Assembly: GCF_008704205.1 (NCBI RefSeq)
Contig: NZ_VXLC01000025.1
Span: forward strand, 62,001 to 126,000
Direction: 5' to 3'
DNA: 64,000 nt
Source of the DNA: Nocardia colli
GTDB taxonomy: Bacteria; Actinomycetota; Actinomycetes; Mycobacteriales; Mycobacteriaceae
The position numbers and the translations under genes were made by a program. The notes below the pieces were generated by a model. That model was not told the origin of the DNA. It was given only the letters and a program-made list of their open reading frames with translations, and ran no database searches. Shown piece after piece: positions 8,957 to 17,225 of this stretch. Positions within the stretch are counted from its first letter, which is position 1; the number at the start of each line of letters is the position of its first letter.

Positions 8957-9042
8957 GCCAGAACACCCGCCGCGGGCAGCCCTCGAATTCGCCGGTTCGC
9001 GCCGGATACCGTCGGCGCCACAACAGCGATGCGGAGATCCGG

Positions 9043-9852
9043 ATGGATATGACGAAACGATTGGCGGGACAGGTCGCCCTGATCACCGGCGGCGGCACCG
9101 GCATCGGCGCGGCCGCCGCGCGGCGGCTGGTGGCCGAGGGCGCGGCGGTGGTGCTGTGCGGCCGGCGGCGCGAACCACTCGAGGCGGTGGCCGCCGAGCT
9201 GGGCGACGCCGCCCTGGTCGCGGCGGGCGATGCCGCGAACACCGCGGACGTCGAGCGCATGGTGAACGCCGCCGTCGAGCGCTACGACCGGCTGGACCTG
9301 GTGGTCGCCAACGCGGGCGGGCACGGCCTCGGCACGGCGGGCGATACCACCGACGACGACTGGCAACTCGCCATGCAGACCAATGTGACCACCGCGTTCG
9401 TCACCGTGCGCACCGCGTTGCCGCAGCTGCGCGCGCAGGGCGGCTCGGTCGTGGTGGTGTCGTCGCTGGCCGGACTGTTCGCCGGGCCTGCGGTGGCCGG
9501 CTACGTCACCGCCAAGCACGCGCTGATCGGGCTGACCAAGTCACTGGCCCGCGACTACGGCCGCGACGGCGTACGGGTGAACGCGCTGTGCCCGGGTTGG
9601 GTGCGCACGGACATGGCCGACGAGCAGATGGATGTGCTTGCCGCCCAACGCGGTATCGATCGCGAAGCCGCCTACCGATTGGTCACCCGGGACACCCCTC
9701 TGGGCCGCCCGGTGGAACCGGCGGAGATCGCGACCATCATCGCCTTCCTGTTGTCCGCCGATTCCGCGGCGATGACCGGGTCGGTGGTGACCGCCGATGC
9801 CGGCGCGTCCGCGGTCGACCTGCCCACAATCGCGTTCGCACCCAACGATTGA
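9043..9852 (+). CDS. Short-chain dehydrogenase/reductase (SDR)
   Basis: 269 residues, the classical SDR length. The cofactor motif TGGGTGIG is at 15-22, the NAG motif at 90-92, the catalytic serine in VVVSSLAG (140-141) and the active-site YVTAK with Tyr154 and Lys158. The PGWVRTDMA segment after the active site is also typical. An NAD(P)-dependent alcohol/ketone oxidoreductase is expected; the substrate is unknown. The start at 9043 has GGAG six bases upstream; an in-frame ATG six bases later is also possible. It heads the operon SDR, MoaF-like, SnoaL-like and is divergent from the ABC importer. Confidence 0.9.
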   Translation: MDMTKRLAGQVALITGGGTGIGAAAARRLVAEGAAVVLCGRRREPLEAVAAELGDAALVAAGDAANTADVERMVNAAVERYDRLDLVVANAGGHGLGTAGDTTDDDWQLAMQTNVTTAFVTVRTALPQLRAQGGSVVVVSSLAGLFAGPAVAGYVTAKHALIGLTKSLARDYGRDGVRVNALCPGWVRTDMADEQMDVLAAQRGIDREAAYRLVTRDTPLGRPVEPAEIATIIAFLLSADSAAMTGSVVTADAGASAVDLPTIAFAPND

Positions 9853-9862
9853 GGAGACGACG

Positions 9863-10678
9863 ATGGCCGAAGACAGTACCGCAGTACAGGATTGGAACTC
9901 GCCCGCCGACTGGAAGGAGATGGACGACTTCGCCGCCGGAATCGACGGCAACCGGATACCGCCCACCGATCGGCTGAAAGACCAGCGCTGGCAACTGCGC
10001 CGGTCCGACGACGTGGTGACCGAACTCCGGTTCGACTCCGCCGATCAGGTGCAGTGGACGCGCGGCTCGGAATCCGGCACCGACTGGTATCAGGCGATCG
10101 AGGTCTCCCCCGACGTGTTCTTCCTCGATCAGACCTTCGACGACCGGCCGCACGTCACCGATGTGACGGTGCTGCACCTGCCGACCGCGCGCACCGTGAC
10201 GATCGAATCGACCATCGCCGAGCAACCGACGCCGGGTGTCCCGCAGGTATCGCAGCGATTCTTCGCCGGCGTGGTCGATCCCGGCGACGGCCGCACCCCG
10301 AGCGGCGAAATCCCCGGCCCCACTCGCGATCTGGTGGGTTGGCGGGCCCTGTACCGGTACAGCCCGGACCATCTCTACGAGCATGTCTACCTGAGCTCCG
10401 AGCGCTACTGCTGGCAATGCCTGGTCGGCGAACAGCGCGGTCACGGCGACGTGGACCTGACCACCACCTGGAAACTCGCGGACGACTTCTACGTCTTCAC
10501 CTTCCGCGAGTTCCTCATCCCGGTCGCCGCGACCTGGCTCTACGATCTCGCCGCAATGCGTTCCACCGGAAAGTTTTTCGGCATCGGCCGCGGCGGCGCG
10601 GTGCGCAACGCACCCGGCGGCGCGCACATCACCAGCCTGGGCCGAGTGCAGTATCCCCAAGACGGACAACCGATTTGA
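9863..10678 (+). CDS. MoaF-like protein
   Basis: 271 residues, soluble, no signal peptide. The sequence (start WNSPADWKEMDDFAAGIDGNRIP, centre RYSPDHLYEHVYLSSERYCWQCL, end FFGIGRGGAVRNAPGGAHITSLGR) resembles what I know of the MoaF family, whose founder belongs to the Klebsiella monoamine regulon. MoaF proteins have lipocalin-like folds and no firmly established reaction. Start: GAGGAG eight bases before the ATG, 10 bases after the SDR stop. Grouping with an SDR, a SnoaL-like protein and an importer suggests a small catabolic unit. Family assignment is from pattern memory. Confidence 0.6.
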   Translation: MAEDSTAVQDWNSPADWKEMDDFAAGIDGNRIPPTDRLKDQRWQLRRSDDVVTELRFDSADQVQWTRGSESGTDWYQAIEVSPDVFFLDQTFDDRPHVTDVTVLHLPTARTVTIESTIAEQPTPGVPQVSQRFFAGVVDPGDGRTPSGEIPGPTRDLVGWRALYRYSPDHLYEHVYLSSERYCWQCLVGEQRGHGDVDLTTTWKLADDFYVFTFREFLIPVAATWLYDLAAMRSTGKFFGIGRGGAVRNAPGGAHITSLGRVQYPQDGQPI

Positions 10679-10692
10679 AGGAGACGAACGTC

Positions 10693-11088
10693 ATGAACCG
10701 CGACCTCGAGGTGATCACGGCCCACTACGCGGCCTCCGACCGGGGCGATCTGCCCGGGATGCTGGCCCCGCTGGCCGCCGATGTGGCCTGGACCGAGATG
10801 GCCGGGTTCCCTTACGCGGGCACCTATATCGGCCCGGACGCGGTGCGCGACAATGTGTTCGCCCGCATCGCCGCCGAATGGGACGGCTACACGGCCGCGG
10901 TCGACGAGATCGCGGGCGGCGGGGAGGGCATCGTCATCGGAATCGGCAACTACTCGGGTACTTTCCGCGCGACCGGGCAGTGGATGACCGCTCGGTTCGT
11001 GCATGTGTGGCGGCTGTCCGGCGGAACCGTCACGCGCTTCGAACAATTCACCGACACCGCCTTGGTCCAGGCGGCCATGCGGACCTAG
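10693..11088 (+). CDS. SnoaL-like / nuclear transport factor 2 family protein
   Basis: 131 residues, the usual size for a single cone-shaped SnoaL-like domain. The opening VITAHYAASDRGDLPGMLAPLAADVAWTEM and the closing HVWRLSGGTVTRFEQFTDTALVQAAM are typical of ketosteroid-isomerase-like or limonene-epoxide-hydrolase-like proteins. Members range from isomerases and hydrolases to non-enzymatic ligand binders, so a reaction cannot be assigned. Start: GAAGGAGA upstream; it follows the MoaF-like gene by 14 bases. Its stop overlaps the convergent FAD monooxygenase gene by 4 bases. Confidence 0.8.
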   Translation: MNRDLEVITAHYAASDRGDLPGMLAPLAADVAWTEMAGFPYAGTYIGPDAVRDNVFARIAAEWDGYTAAVDEIAGGGEGIVIGIGNYSGTFRATGQWMTARFVHVWRLSGGTVTRFEQFTDTALVQAAMRT

Positions 11089-12263
11089 TGTCCGACGGGA
11101 CTGGTGTCGGCCGACGGGGTGGCGTCGTTTGTGGTTTCGCGCGAACTGATCCCGTTCGCGCGACCGACCACGCGGCCCACCGTGTTGCGTACTGCGAGGC
11201 CCGATCGGGTGCTGGGCACCAAGAGTCTGGAGAGCACGCCGACGCGTCGCTGCCGCGGTCGCACTTCGCGGCGGAGCCGCGACTCGTAGGCGGCGAAGGC
11301 GCGGGCGTGCGCGCCGTGGTGGGCGGCGAGTTCTTCGGCGAGGGCATACGCTCCGGCCATCGCCATGCTGGACCCGTCACCCAGCAGTGCGGTGGCCGCT
11401 GCCGCATCGCCGAGCAGCACGACCCGCCCGCGCGACCACGAGGGCATCCGGACAGTCGTCAGGGGGTCGAAGAACGGGGCCGGGTGGTCGAGATACGCCG
11501 CCACGAATTCCGGTGCCCGCCAACGCACGTCGGCGTAGGTGTCGGCCACGATCTGCTTGTGCAGCGCGATGTTCTTGCGGTCGTGCGCAGCCGGTAGTGC
11601 GGCCCGGAAGGTGAAGATCGCGAGCGGCGTGCTGCGCGAGGGGTGCACGACCAGCATCCGGTTCGGCACGGTCAGCATCGTCAGCTCGCTCGGGTCGTCG
11701 ACGGCGGCGGGATCCAGCGGGACGGTCGCGCCGTACAGACCCAGGTCGCGCACGAACTGCCGCTCAGGCCCGAACACCAGACGCCGGACGGTGGAATGCA
11801 TCCCGTCGGCACCGACCACCAAGTCGAAACGCCGGGGCGCGGACCGTCGGAAGGTGACGGCTACCCCGCCTTCGTCCTGATCGAGCGCGGTGACCGTGTC
11901 GTCGAACACGAACTCGGCATCGCCGTCCGCCGACCGGTGCAGCACCTCGGACAGATCGGCCCGGGTCACCTCGACCGTCGGCACACCTTCGGCGGAGGCG
12001 GGAACTCGCAGGACTTGCTTGCCGGCCGGGTCGAGCAGGGTCAGCGACCGATTGCGGGTGGCGAGCTCGCGCAGCTGCGGCAGGATGCCCATCCGCTCGG
12101 CGACCGGTATCGCGGGCCCCTTCACGACGATCGCGCTGCCACCGGAGCGCAGCTGCCGGGCGTGCTCGACGACGGTCGGCCGGTATCCATTCCGGGCGAG
12201 CCAGTACGCGAGCGCGGGGCCTGCGATTCCGGCGCCGACTATCAGTACCTCGGGCTTCTTCAT
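11085..12263 (-). CDS. FAD-dependent monooxygenase (group A, PHBH fold)
   Basis: 392 residues. FAD motif GAGIAGPALAYWLARNG at 11-27, the GADGMHSTVR (DG) motif in the middle and GRVVLLGDAAAA (GD motif) near residue 285 define a class A flavoprotein hydroxylase. This group hydroxylates aromatic or polyketide substrates, and some members inactivate antibiotics (TetX type); nothing here fixes the substrate. The C-terminal 60 residues are basic and polar and may be membrane- or partner-associated. It is divergent from a small ArsR-type regulator, with a palindrome 42-63 bases upstream of its start. That arrangement suggests substrate-induced expression. Confidence 0.85.
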   Translation of the reverse strand: MKKPEVLIVGAGIAGPALAYWLARNGYRPTVVEHARQLRSGGSAIVVKGPAIPVAERMGILPQLRELATRNRSLTLLDPAGKQVLRVPASAEGVPTVEVTRADLSEVLHRSADGDAEFVFDDTVTALDQDEGGVAVTFRRSAPRRFDLVVGADGMHSTVRRLVFGPERQFVRDLGLYGATVPLDPAAVDDPSELTMLTVPNRMLVVHPSRSTPLAIFTFRAALPAAHDRKNIALHKQIVADTYADVRWRAPEFVAAYLDHPAPFFDPLTTVRMPSWSRGRVVLLGDAAAATALLGDGSSMAMAGAYALAEELAAHHGAHARAFAAYESRLRREVRPRQRRVGVLSRLLVPSTRSGLAVRNTVGRVVGRANGISSRETTNDATPSADTSPVGH

Positions 12264-12304
12264 GACAAGACCTCTCGGAGCGACGACCGTATTCCCGGAC
12301 GTCT

Positions 12305-12326
12305 AGGTACGATCAATTTCGTACTC
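12305..12326. promoter_or_regulatory. Operator-like palindrome AGGTACG-N8-CGTACTC (site 1)
   Basis: Six of seven arm positions pair. It shares arm sequence and 8-base spacer with the perfect site 40 bases further right, and it is the site nearer the monooxygenase. Confidence 0.55.
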
Positions 12327-12344
12327 GAGTAGAACACGCCCGTA

Positions 12345-12366
12345 AGGTACGATGCAAGACGTACCT
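12345..12366. promoter_or_regulatory. Operator-like palindrome AGGTACG-N8-CGTACCT (site 2)
   Basis: Perfect 7-base arms around 8 bases. It ends 13 bases before the GTG start of the ArsR-type gene, touching its ribosome binding site, so binding here would also repress that gene. Confidence 0.6.
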
Positions 12367-12379
12367 GAAGGAGGAGCCT

Positions 12380-12715
12380 GTGGCCGGAACGAACCTGGTC
12401 GGTCCCGCGGTCGACGCGCTCGAGCTGGGCGTGGTCCTTCGTGCGCTCGCGGACGAGCACCGCCGTTCGGTGATGACGAAGTTGGCCGCCGACCGCACCG
12501 ACAGCGAGCGCGGCTGCAACTCGTTCGATCTCCCGATCTCGAAGCAGACCCAGACCCACCACTTCCGGGTCCTGCGCGAAGCGGGCCTCATCGACGAGAT
12601 CGACTACGGCAACCGCAAAGGCATCCGCCTACGCCGCACGGACGTCGAGAGCAGGTTTCCCGGACTGCTCGCCCTCCTGGAAGCCGAACAGCAGGACGGC
12701 ACCCCTCCGCGCTGA
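12380..12715 (+). CDS. ArsR-type winged-helix regulator
   Basis: 111 residues. One winged helix-turn-helix: VLRALADEHRRSVMTKLA (helices 1-2), then ISKQTQTHHFRVLREAGLIDEIDYGNRKGIRLRR (recognition helix and wing, about 53-88). There is no CxC metal site, so the inducer is probably organic rather than a metal. Start is GTG with AAGGAGGAG upstream. It is divergent from the FAD monooxygenase and flanked by two copies of AGGTACG-N8-CGTAC(C/T)(C/T), its likely operators. Its stop is one base from the end of the convergent AraC gene. Confidence 0.85.
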   Translation: MAGTNLVGPAVDALELGVVLRALADEHRRSVMTKLAADRTDSERGCNSFDLPISKQTQTHHFRVLREAGLIDEIDYGNRKGIRLRRTDVESRFPGLLALLEAEQQDGTPPR

Positions 12716-12716
12716 A

Positions 12717-13703
12717 CTATTCGGCCGGAAAGTTGCCGAGACCGTGCAGGATTCGGTATTCGCGGGGGGGCACGCCATAGGTCAGTTTGAACAGCCGGCT
12801 GAAGTGTGCCGCGTCGACGAAGCCCCGCCGCGCCGCCACCGCGGCGACAGTGAGTTCATACAACGCGGGATCGGTCAGATCGGCACGGCAGCATTCGAGC
12901 CGGCGCTGCCGGATCCATCCGCACACCGTCGCGCCCTCGGCGCGAAACAGCTTGTGCAGGTAGCCGAGTGACAGATGCGCCGCCGCGGCCGCCATCGCCG
13001 GGGACAGGTCCGGATCATCCAGATGGTCTTCGAGGAAAGTCTTGACCCGTGGCAGTACTCCGTGGGCGGTTGCCGCCGGATCTTCGCCCGCGTGGGCGGC
13101 CAGCACGGTCGTCACCAGATCGATGACGGTATCGGCCAGCCGGAGCAGCTCGACCGTGCCGAATTCGCCTGTCCTGGTACTCATCCCGGCCAGCAGGGTC
13201 GGCAGCAGCGCCGTCGCGGGATGCCGCCGGGACAGCGCGGTGGCGGTGATCGCGTCGACTCCGGTCGCCGGCAGGCGCAGCACGCGGCTGGGCAGCACCA
13301 CGACCCGCAACTGGCAGGCAGTGTCGAAGAGCACCGAGTAGGGCAGCGACATATCCAGCACCGCAACATCATTCGGCGCGAGTCGCACCTGTCGCCCGGC
13401 TTGACTCAGCAGGCAGTGCCCGCGAACCGGCACCAGCACTTTGTAATACGACTCGTCGCGCACTGTCCCGACACCACGGTGCGCGATCGCGGACACCTCC
13501 GCGAAGACCAACTCCCCCGCGGCGTGCCCACGGACGCGACCGCGAAAGGTCGTCGGGTCGTCGACCACCATGTCCAGCGGCGAGTCCGCCTCGGCATGAT
13601 CGACGGGGGCGCTGTCGATGCGGGTCAGGATCGTCATCGCCTCATGCTGCCCGGCGCAGGCTTGCACCATCGCGGAATCGGCGTTCGGTGCGGTGCCGGG
13701 CAA
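12717..13703 (-). CDS. AraC-family regulator (FeaR/NphR-like architecture)
   Basis: Up to 328 residues. Same layout as the AraC gene at 4138: N-terminal AraC_binding_2-type ligand domain (YYKVLVPVRGHCLLSQAGRQVRLAPNDVAVLD) and a C-terminal double helix-turn-helix (LSLGYLHKLFRAEGATVCGWIRQRRLECCRADL, then AAVAARRGFVDAAHFSRLFKLTYGVPPREYR). Blocks such as YLHKLF and GW-IR-RRLE-CR-DL are shared, so the two are related, though not recent copies. The start is uncertain: several in-frame ATGs lie in the first 23 codons and none has a good ribosome binding site. It lies 33 bases downstream of the GMC oxidoreductase on the same strand and probably regulates it. Confidence 0.82.
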   Translation of the reverse strand: MPGTAPNADSAMVQACAGQHEAMTILTRIDSAPVDHAEADSPLDMVVDDPTTFRGRVRGHAAGELVFAEVSAIAHRGVGTVRDESYYKVLVPVRGHCLLSQAGRQVRLAPNDVAVLDMSLPYSVLFDTACQLRVVVLPSRVLRLPATGVDAITATALSRRHPATALLPTLLAGMSTRTGEFGTVELLRLADTVIDLVTTVLAAHAGEDPAATAHGVLPRVKTFLEDHLDDPDLSPAMAAAAAHLSLGYLHKLFRAEGATVCGWIRQRRLECCRADLTDPALYELTVAAVAARRGFVDAAHFSRLFKLTYGVPPREYRILHGLGNFPAE

Positions 13704-13736
13704 CCCGCTGTTCCCTGTCCGGCAACCGGATTCGCG

Positions 13737-15257
13737 CTAGAGCGGTGCCATCAGATCGGCGGCTCGTTCGGCGATGACCATGGTGGGCGCATTGGTATTG
13801 CCCGTCGTAATGGTCGGCATCACCGACGCGTCGGCCACCCGCAGCCCGGTCACCGCGCGCACCCGCAGCGCGGGATCCACCACCGACTCCGGGCCCACGC
13901 CCAGCGCGCACGTCCCGCTCACGTGGTGGTAGCTGAGTACTGTGCGCCGGATGTAGTCACGCAGGTCCGTCCCGGCCCCCACGCTCGGGCCGGGATACCG
14001 CTCGACGGCGCCCCAGTCCCGCAGCGCGGGTGCCGCACCGATCTGCCGGCACAGGTTCACCGCGTCGGCCAGTCGATACAGATCCGCCGGTGCCGCAAGC
14101 ACTTCCGGGTCGATCAGCGTCGGCCCGTCCGCACCGGCCACGGTCAGGTGTCCGACGCTGTCGGGCCGGATCAGCCCGGCCATGAGCGAGAATCCGTTGC
14201 CCGGCCCCGACATCCACGGCTCGTACAGCGGGACGCTGAAATGCAGCGGCTGCACATCGGGCACGGCCAACCCGGGCTCGCTGCGCCAGAACAGTTGCGT
14301 CTGCGCGTGCGGCAGCCCGGGCGTGTGCACGATCTCGCGCTCGGCACTGAAGATCACCGGCACCAGCCAGTGGTCGCGCAGATTCCTGCCCACCCCCGGC
14401 AGATCGGCGACCGGCTCGATGCCGACGGCCCGTAGCTCCCCGGCCGGTCCGATGCCCGAGCGCAGCAGCAACGCCGCGGAATCGATCGCCCCCGCGGTCA
14501 GCACCACCTCGGCCTGCGCCGACGCCCGGAACGGGCGGCCGTCGATGCTACCGGCCACGCCGACGGCCCGACCTTGCCGCATCAGGACGCGGTGCACCCG
14601 CGCACCGGTCCGCACGCTCAGCCGCGAATTGTCCAGTGCCGGTTTGAGATAGGCATCGGCGGTGGTTCTGCGCCGCCCGTCGCGCAGGGTGAACTGCGCC
14701 CGCCCCGCGCCGTCCTGCACCCCGCTGTTGTAGTCCGGATTGGCGGGCACCCCGGCCTGCTCGGCCGCCGCCAGGATGGCCTCCTGGATCGGATCGACCG
14801 CGTAATCGCTGAGCACGTCCAGCATCCCGCCGGTGCCTTTGACGCCCGAGTCGTCGCGATCGTAGCGCTCGATCCGCCGGAACAGCGGCTCGATCTCCCG
14901 CCACGACCAGCCCGGATCGCCGCACTCGGCCCAGGAGTCGTAGTCGGCCGGGTTTCCCCGCACGTAGATGGTCGCGTTGAGCGCATGCGAACCGCCCAGC
15001 ACCCGCCCGCGCGGCATATGCAGGCGACGGCCGGCGGCGTGTGGCTGGGCGACGCTGAAATAGTCCCAGTCCTCGGCCGTGTGCCACAGTTCGTGCATCC
15101 GCAGCGGGTCGTGAATAGCCGGATTGGTATCGGCCTGGCCCGCTTCGAGCACCAGCACGGTGGCCTCGGTGCGGTCGAGCAGCCTGCGGGCCAGGACCGA
15201 ACCGGCCGTGCCCGCGCCGACGACGATGTAATCGGCATGCAAGTCGTAGTCCGTCAC
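13737..15257 (-). CDS. GMC-family FAD oxidoreductase (choline dehydrogenase-like)
   Basis: About 506 residues from the GTG at 15257. FAD motif VVGAGTAGSVLARRL at the N-terminus, GMC signature 1 around RGRVLGGSHALNATIYVRG, signature 2 around TAGAIDSAALLLRSGIGP, and the C-terminal active-site region SYHHVSGTCALG followed by MPTITTGNTNAPTMVIAERAADL. The catalytic histidine lies in the SYHH block. Enzymes of this class oxidise alcohols at FAD. The frame continues to 15326, but the extra 23 residues (MTSRAHCHGRACAGG...) look non-coding; the GTG has only a weak ribosome binding site, so the start is tentative. Divergent from the GntR gene at 15377 and followed by an AraC gene. Confidence 0.85.
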   Translation of the reverse strand: MTDYDLHADYIVVGAGTAGSVLARRLLDRTEATVLVLEAGQADTNPAIHDPLRMHELWHTAEDWDYFSVAQPHAAGRRLHMPRGRVLGGSHALNATIYVRGNPADYDSWAECGDPGWSWREIEPLFRRIERYDRDDSGVKGTGGMLDVLSDYAVDPIQEAILAAAEQAGVPANPDYNSGVQDGAGRAQFTLRDGRRRTTADAYLKPALDNSRLSVRTGARVHRVLMRQGRAVGVAGSIDGRPFRASAQAEVVLTAGAIDSAALLLRSGIGPAGELRAVGIEPVADLPGVGRNLRDHWLVPVIFSAEREIVHTPGLPHAQTQLFWRSEPGLAVPDVQPLHFSVPLYEPWMSGPGNGFSLMAGLIRPDSVGHLTVAGADGPTLIDPEVLAAPADLYRLADAVNLCRQIGAAPALRDWGAVERYPGPSVGAGTDLRDYIRRTVLSYHHVSGTCALGVGPESVVDPALRVRAVTGLRVADASVMPTITTGNTNAPTMVIAERAADLMAPL

Positions 15258-15376
15258 CCGATGGATCGTCGCCGCCTGACCGCCTCCGGCGCAGGCCCGG
15301 CCGTGACAGTGTGCGCGTGAAGTCAACGGATGGACACCGGGTGCGCGATGCGGCGCGGCGAAACGGCCGCAGAATC

Positions 15377-16081
15377 ATGGGCATGGAAGGCACCGTGCCG
15401 CAACGCTCCCCCTCGACCGGCCCGGACGGGACCGGATCCAAACACGAGGCCGCCTACGAGCTCATCCGGTCCCGCATCGTCGCGGGCGAGTACGGGCCGG
15501 GCTATCGCCTCGTGCTCGAGCAACTGGCCCGTGAATTCGGCGTCAGCGCGGTGCCGGTGCGGGAGGCCGTGCGCCGGTTGGAGGCCGAGGGATACGTCGA
15601 GTTCATCCGCAATGTCGGTGCCCGCGTGGCACATCTGGAGACCGGCGAGTACCAGCAGGCCATGCAGACCTTGGCGGTGCTGGAAGGGTACGCGACCGCC
15701 GCGGCGGCGACGCGGATGCGCAAGACCGACATCACCCGCGCCCGCACGCTCAACCGGCAGATGTCGCAGGCGTTGACCGCCTTCGACCCGGCCGCGTTCA
15801 CCGAGCTCAACCACCACTTCCACGACGTGATCCTGCAACGCTGCCCGAACGCGCACATCCGATCGCTGGCCGGGGCCGAGTGGGCCCGGCTGGACCTGGT
15901 GCGCCGCACCTCGTTCGCGTTCGTGCCCGGCCGCGCGCAGGGCTCCATCGCCGAACACGAGCACCTGATCGACCTCATCGAGACCGGCGCGGACGTGCGC
16001 GAGATCGAATTCGCTGCCCGGGACCACAAACTCGGCACGTTGCGCGCCATCGCCGAACGCACCCGCCGAGCGAAGTCCTGA
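15377..16081 (+). CDS. GntR-family (FCD) transcriptional regulator, copy 1
   Basis: About 234 residues. N-terminal winged helix (AYELIRSRIVAGEYGPGYRLVLEQLAREFGVSAVPVREAVRRLEAEGYV) and a C-terminal all-helical FCD domain with the expected metal-site residues (FTELNHHFHDVIL and EHEHLIDLI). FCD regulators respond to small organic acids. It is a paralogue of the GntR gene at 26366: the winged helix, a VGA motif, FVPGRA and the tail align almost without gaps. The start is uncertain: ATG at 15377, ATG at 15383 (MEGTVPQ, which parallels a MEGEVP in the other copy) or a later GTG. It converges on the amine-oxidase end of the catabolic operon with 2 bases between stops. Confidence 0.85.
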   Translation: MGMEGTVPQRSPSTGPDGTGSKHEAAYELIRSRIVAGEYGPGYRLVLEQLAREFGVSAVPVREAVRRLEAEGYVEFIRNVGARVAHLETGEYQQAMQTLAVLEGYATAAAATRMRKTDITRARTLNRQMSQALTAFDPAAFTELNHHFHDVILQRCPNAHIRSLAGAEWARLDLVRRTSFAFVPGRAQGSIAEHEHLIDLIETGADVREIEFAARDHKLGTLRAIAERTRRAKS

Positions 16082-16083
16082 CC

Positions 16084-17205
16084 TCACCGCGGATGCGCGG
16101 ACAGCGCGAAACCGGGGTCCCAGAGCTCGTTGCGGGTTCCGGTGAGCAGATCGGCGGCGAGCTCGCCGAACACCGGCGCGAACTTGAACCCGCGCCCGGA
16201 GAACGCGGTGAGCAGCAGCATTCCGGTGTCCTCGTCCAGATCGACGAGCGGCAGATCGCCGGGCGCGAAGATGTCGTGGTGCATCGAGTAGCGGACCGGC
16301 TCGGGGTTCAGGTCGGGGATGAAATCCGCTGCCCAGCTGCTGATTCGGCGCAGATCCGCGCGACTGAAGACGGGCACGTCGTCGGGTCCGGAGATGGCGG
16401 CCCACAGCGGCTCCGTCGCCACCTTCACACTGTAGGAATCGTGGCTGGGCGTGCCGTAGAGGTGCACGCCGTCCGCGTCGCGGATGAACGCCGGAAAGTG
16501 TTCCGCGGTAAACCATTCGGGGTGATGCGGCATGAACCAGGTGAGCGAGAGCGGCAGGATCTGGAGGAACCCCTTGAGATCCGGGCGGAGCCGGAGGGTC
16601 CATGAACCGGTGGCCACAACGACTTTGGCGCAGGTGACCCGGACGTCGGGGGTCACGATCTCCAGCCGGCCGCCGCGTTCGTCGAAGTCGGTGACCTCGG
16701 CGTTGGTAATGATCCGCGCGCCATGGGATCTGGCGGCTTCGACGGCGGCGAGGACGCTCGCCTCGGGATACAGGCTGCCCGCGTGCCGGTCGAATACGGC
16801 GACGGTGTCGTCGTCGACGCGGTGCTGCGGATAGCGGGCACGCAACGCCGCCGCGTCGAGTACCTCGTGCGGCAACCCGAATTCTTCGGCCGAGGCAATG
16901 GATTTGGCGATGCCGCCCGAGCCGGCCGCGCCGATTTGCAGCGCACCGCATTCGTCGTAGAGGTGCCTGCCGGTCTCCCGCTCCAGCTCCAGCCACAACT
17001 CGCGTGCTCGCCGCAGCCGGGGCACATACCGCGGCCCCTCGTGCACCGCGGAGCGGAACAGGCGGGAGTCGCCCGCGTACGACCCGCGGGCGTGGCCGAC
17101 GCCGAACTGTTCGATGCCGATCACGTCGAGCCCGCGTTTTGCCAACTGCCACAACGCCATCGAGCCCGCGCTGCCCAGGCCGATGACGACCACATCCGCG
17201 TCCAT
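16084..17205 (-). CDS. MTOX-family FAD amine oxidase (sarcosine / N-methyltryptophan oxidase-like)
   Basis: 373 residues, the length of monomeric sarcosine oxidase and SolA. FAD motif VVVIGLGSAGSMALWQLAKRG at the N-terminus, RGSYAGDSRLFRSAVHEGPRYVP matching the family RGSSHGxTRxxR block, and FSGRGFKFAPVFGELAADL at the C-terminus. The family oxidises secondary or primary amines to imine/aldehyde plus H2O2. The cysteine that holds FAD covalently in sarcosine oxidase is missing: the aligned block VRYSMHHDIFAPGDLPLVDL has none. An upstream ATG at 17229 overlaps the preceding stop (ATGA); 17205 has AAAGG upstream and gives the usual family length. Last gene of the leftward operon, just after an ornithine-cyclodeaminase-like gene, with which it may form a two-part amine oxidase. 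Confidence 0.8.
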   Translation of the reverse strand: MDADVVVIGLGSAGSMALWQLAKRGLDVIGIEQFGVGHARGSYAGDSRLFRSAVHEGPRYVPRLRRARELWLELERETGRHLYDECGALQIGAAGSGGIAKSIASAEEFGLPHEVLDAAALRARYPQHRVDDDTVAVFDRHAGSLYPEASVLAAVEAARSHGARIITNAEVTDFDERGGRLEIVTPDVRVTCAKVVVATGSWTLRLRPDLKGFLQILPLSLTWFMPHHPEWFTAEHFPAFIRDADGVHLYGTPSHDSYSVKVATEPLWAAISGPDDVPVFSRADLRRISSWAADFIPDLNPEPVRYSMHHDIFAPGDLPLVDLDEDTGMLLLTAFSGRGFKFAPVFGELAADLLTGTRNELWDPGFALSAHPR

Positions 17206-17225
17206 TGTTCGAGACCTTTCCGTCG

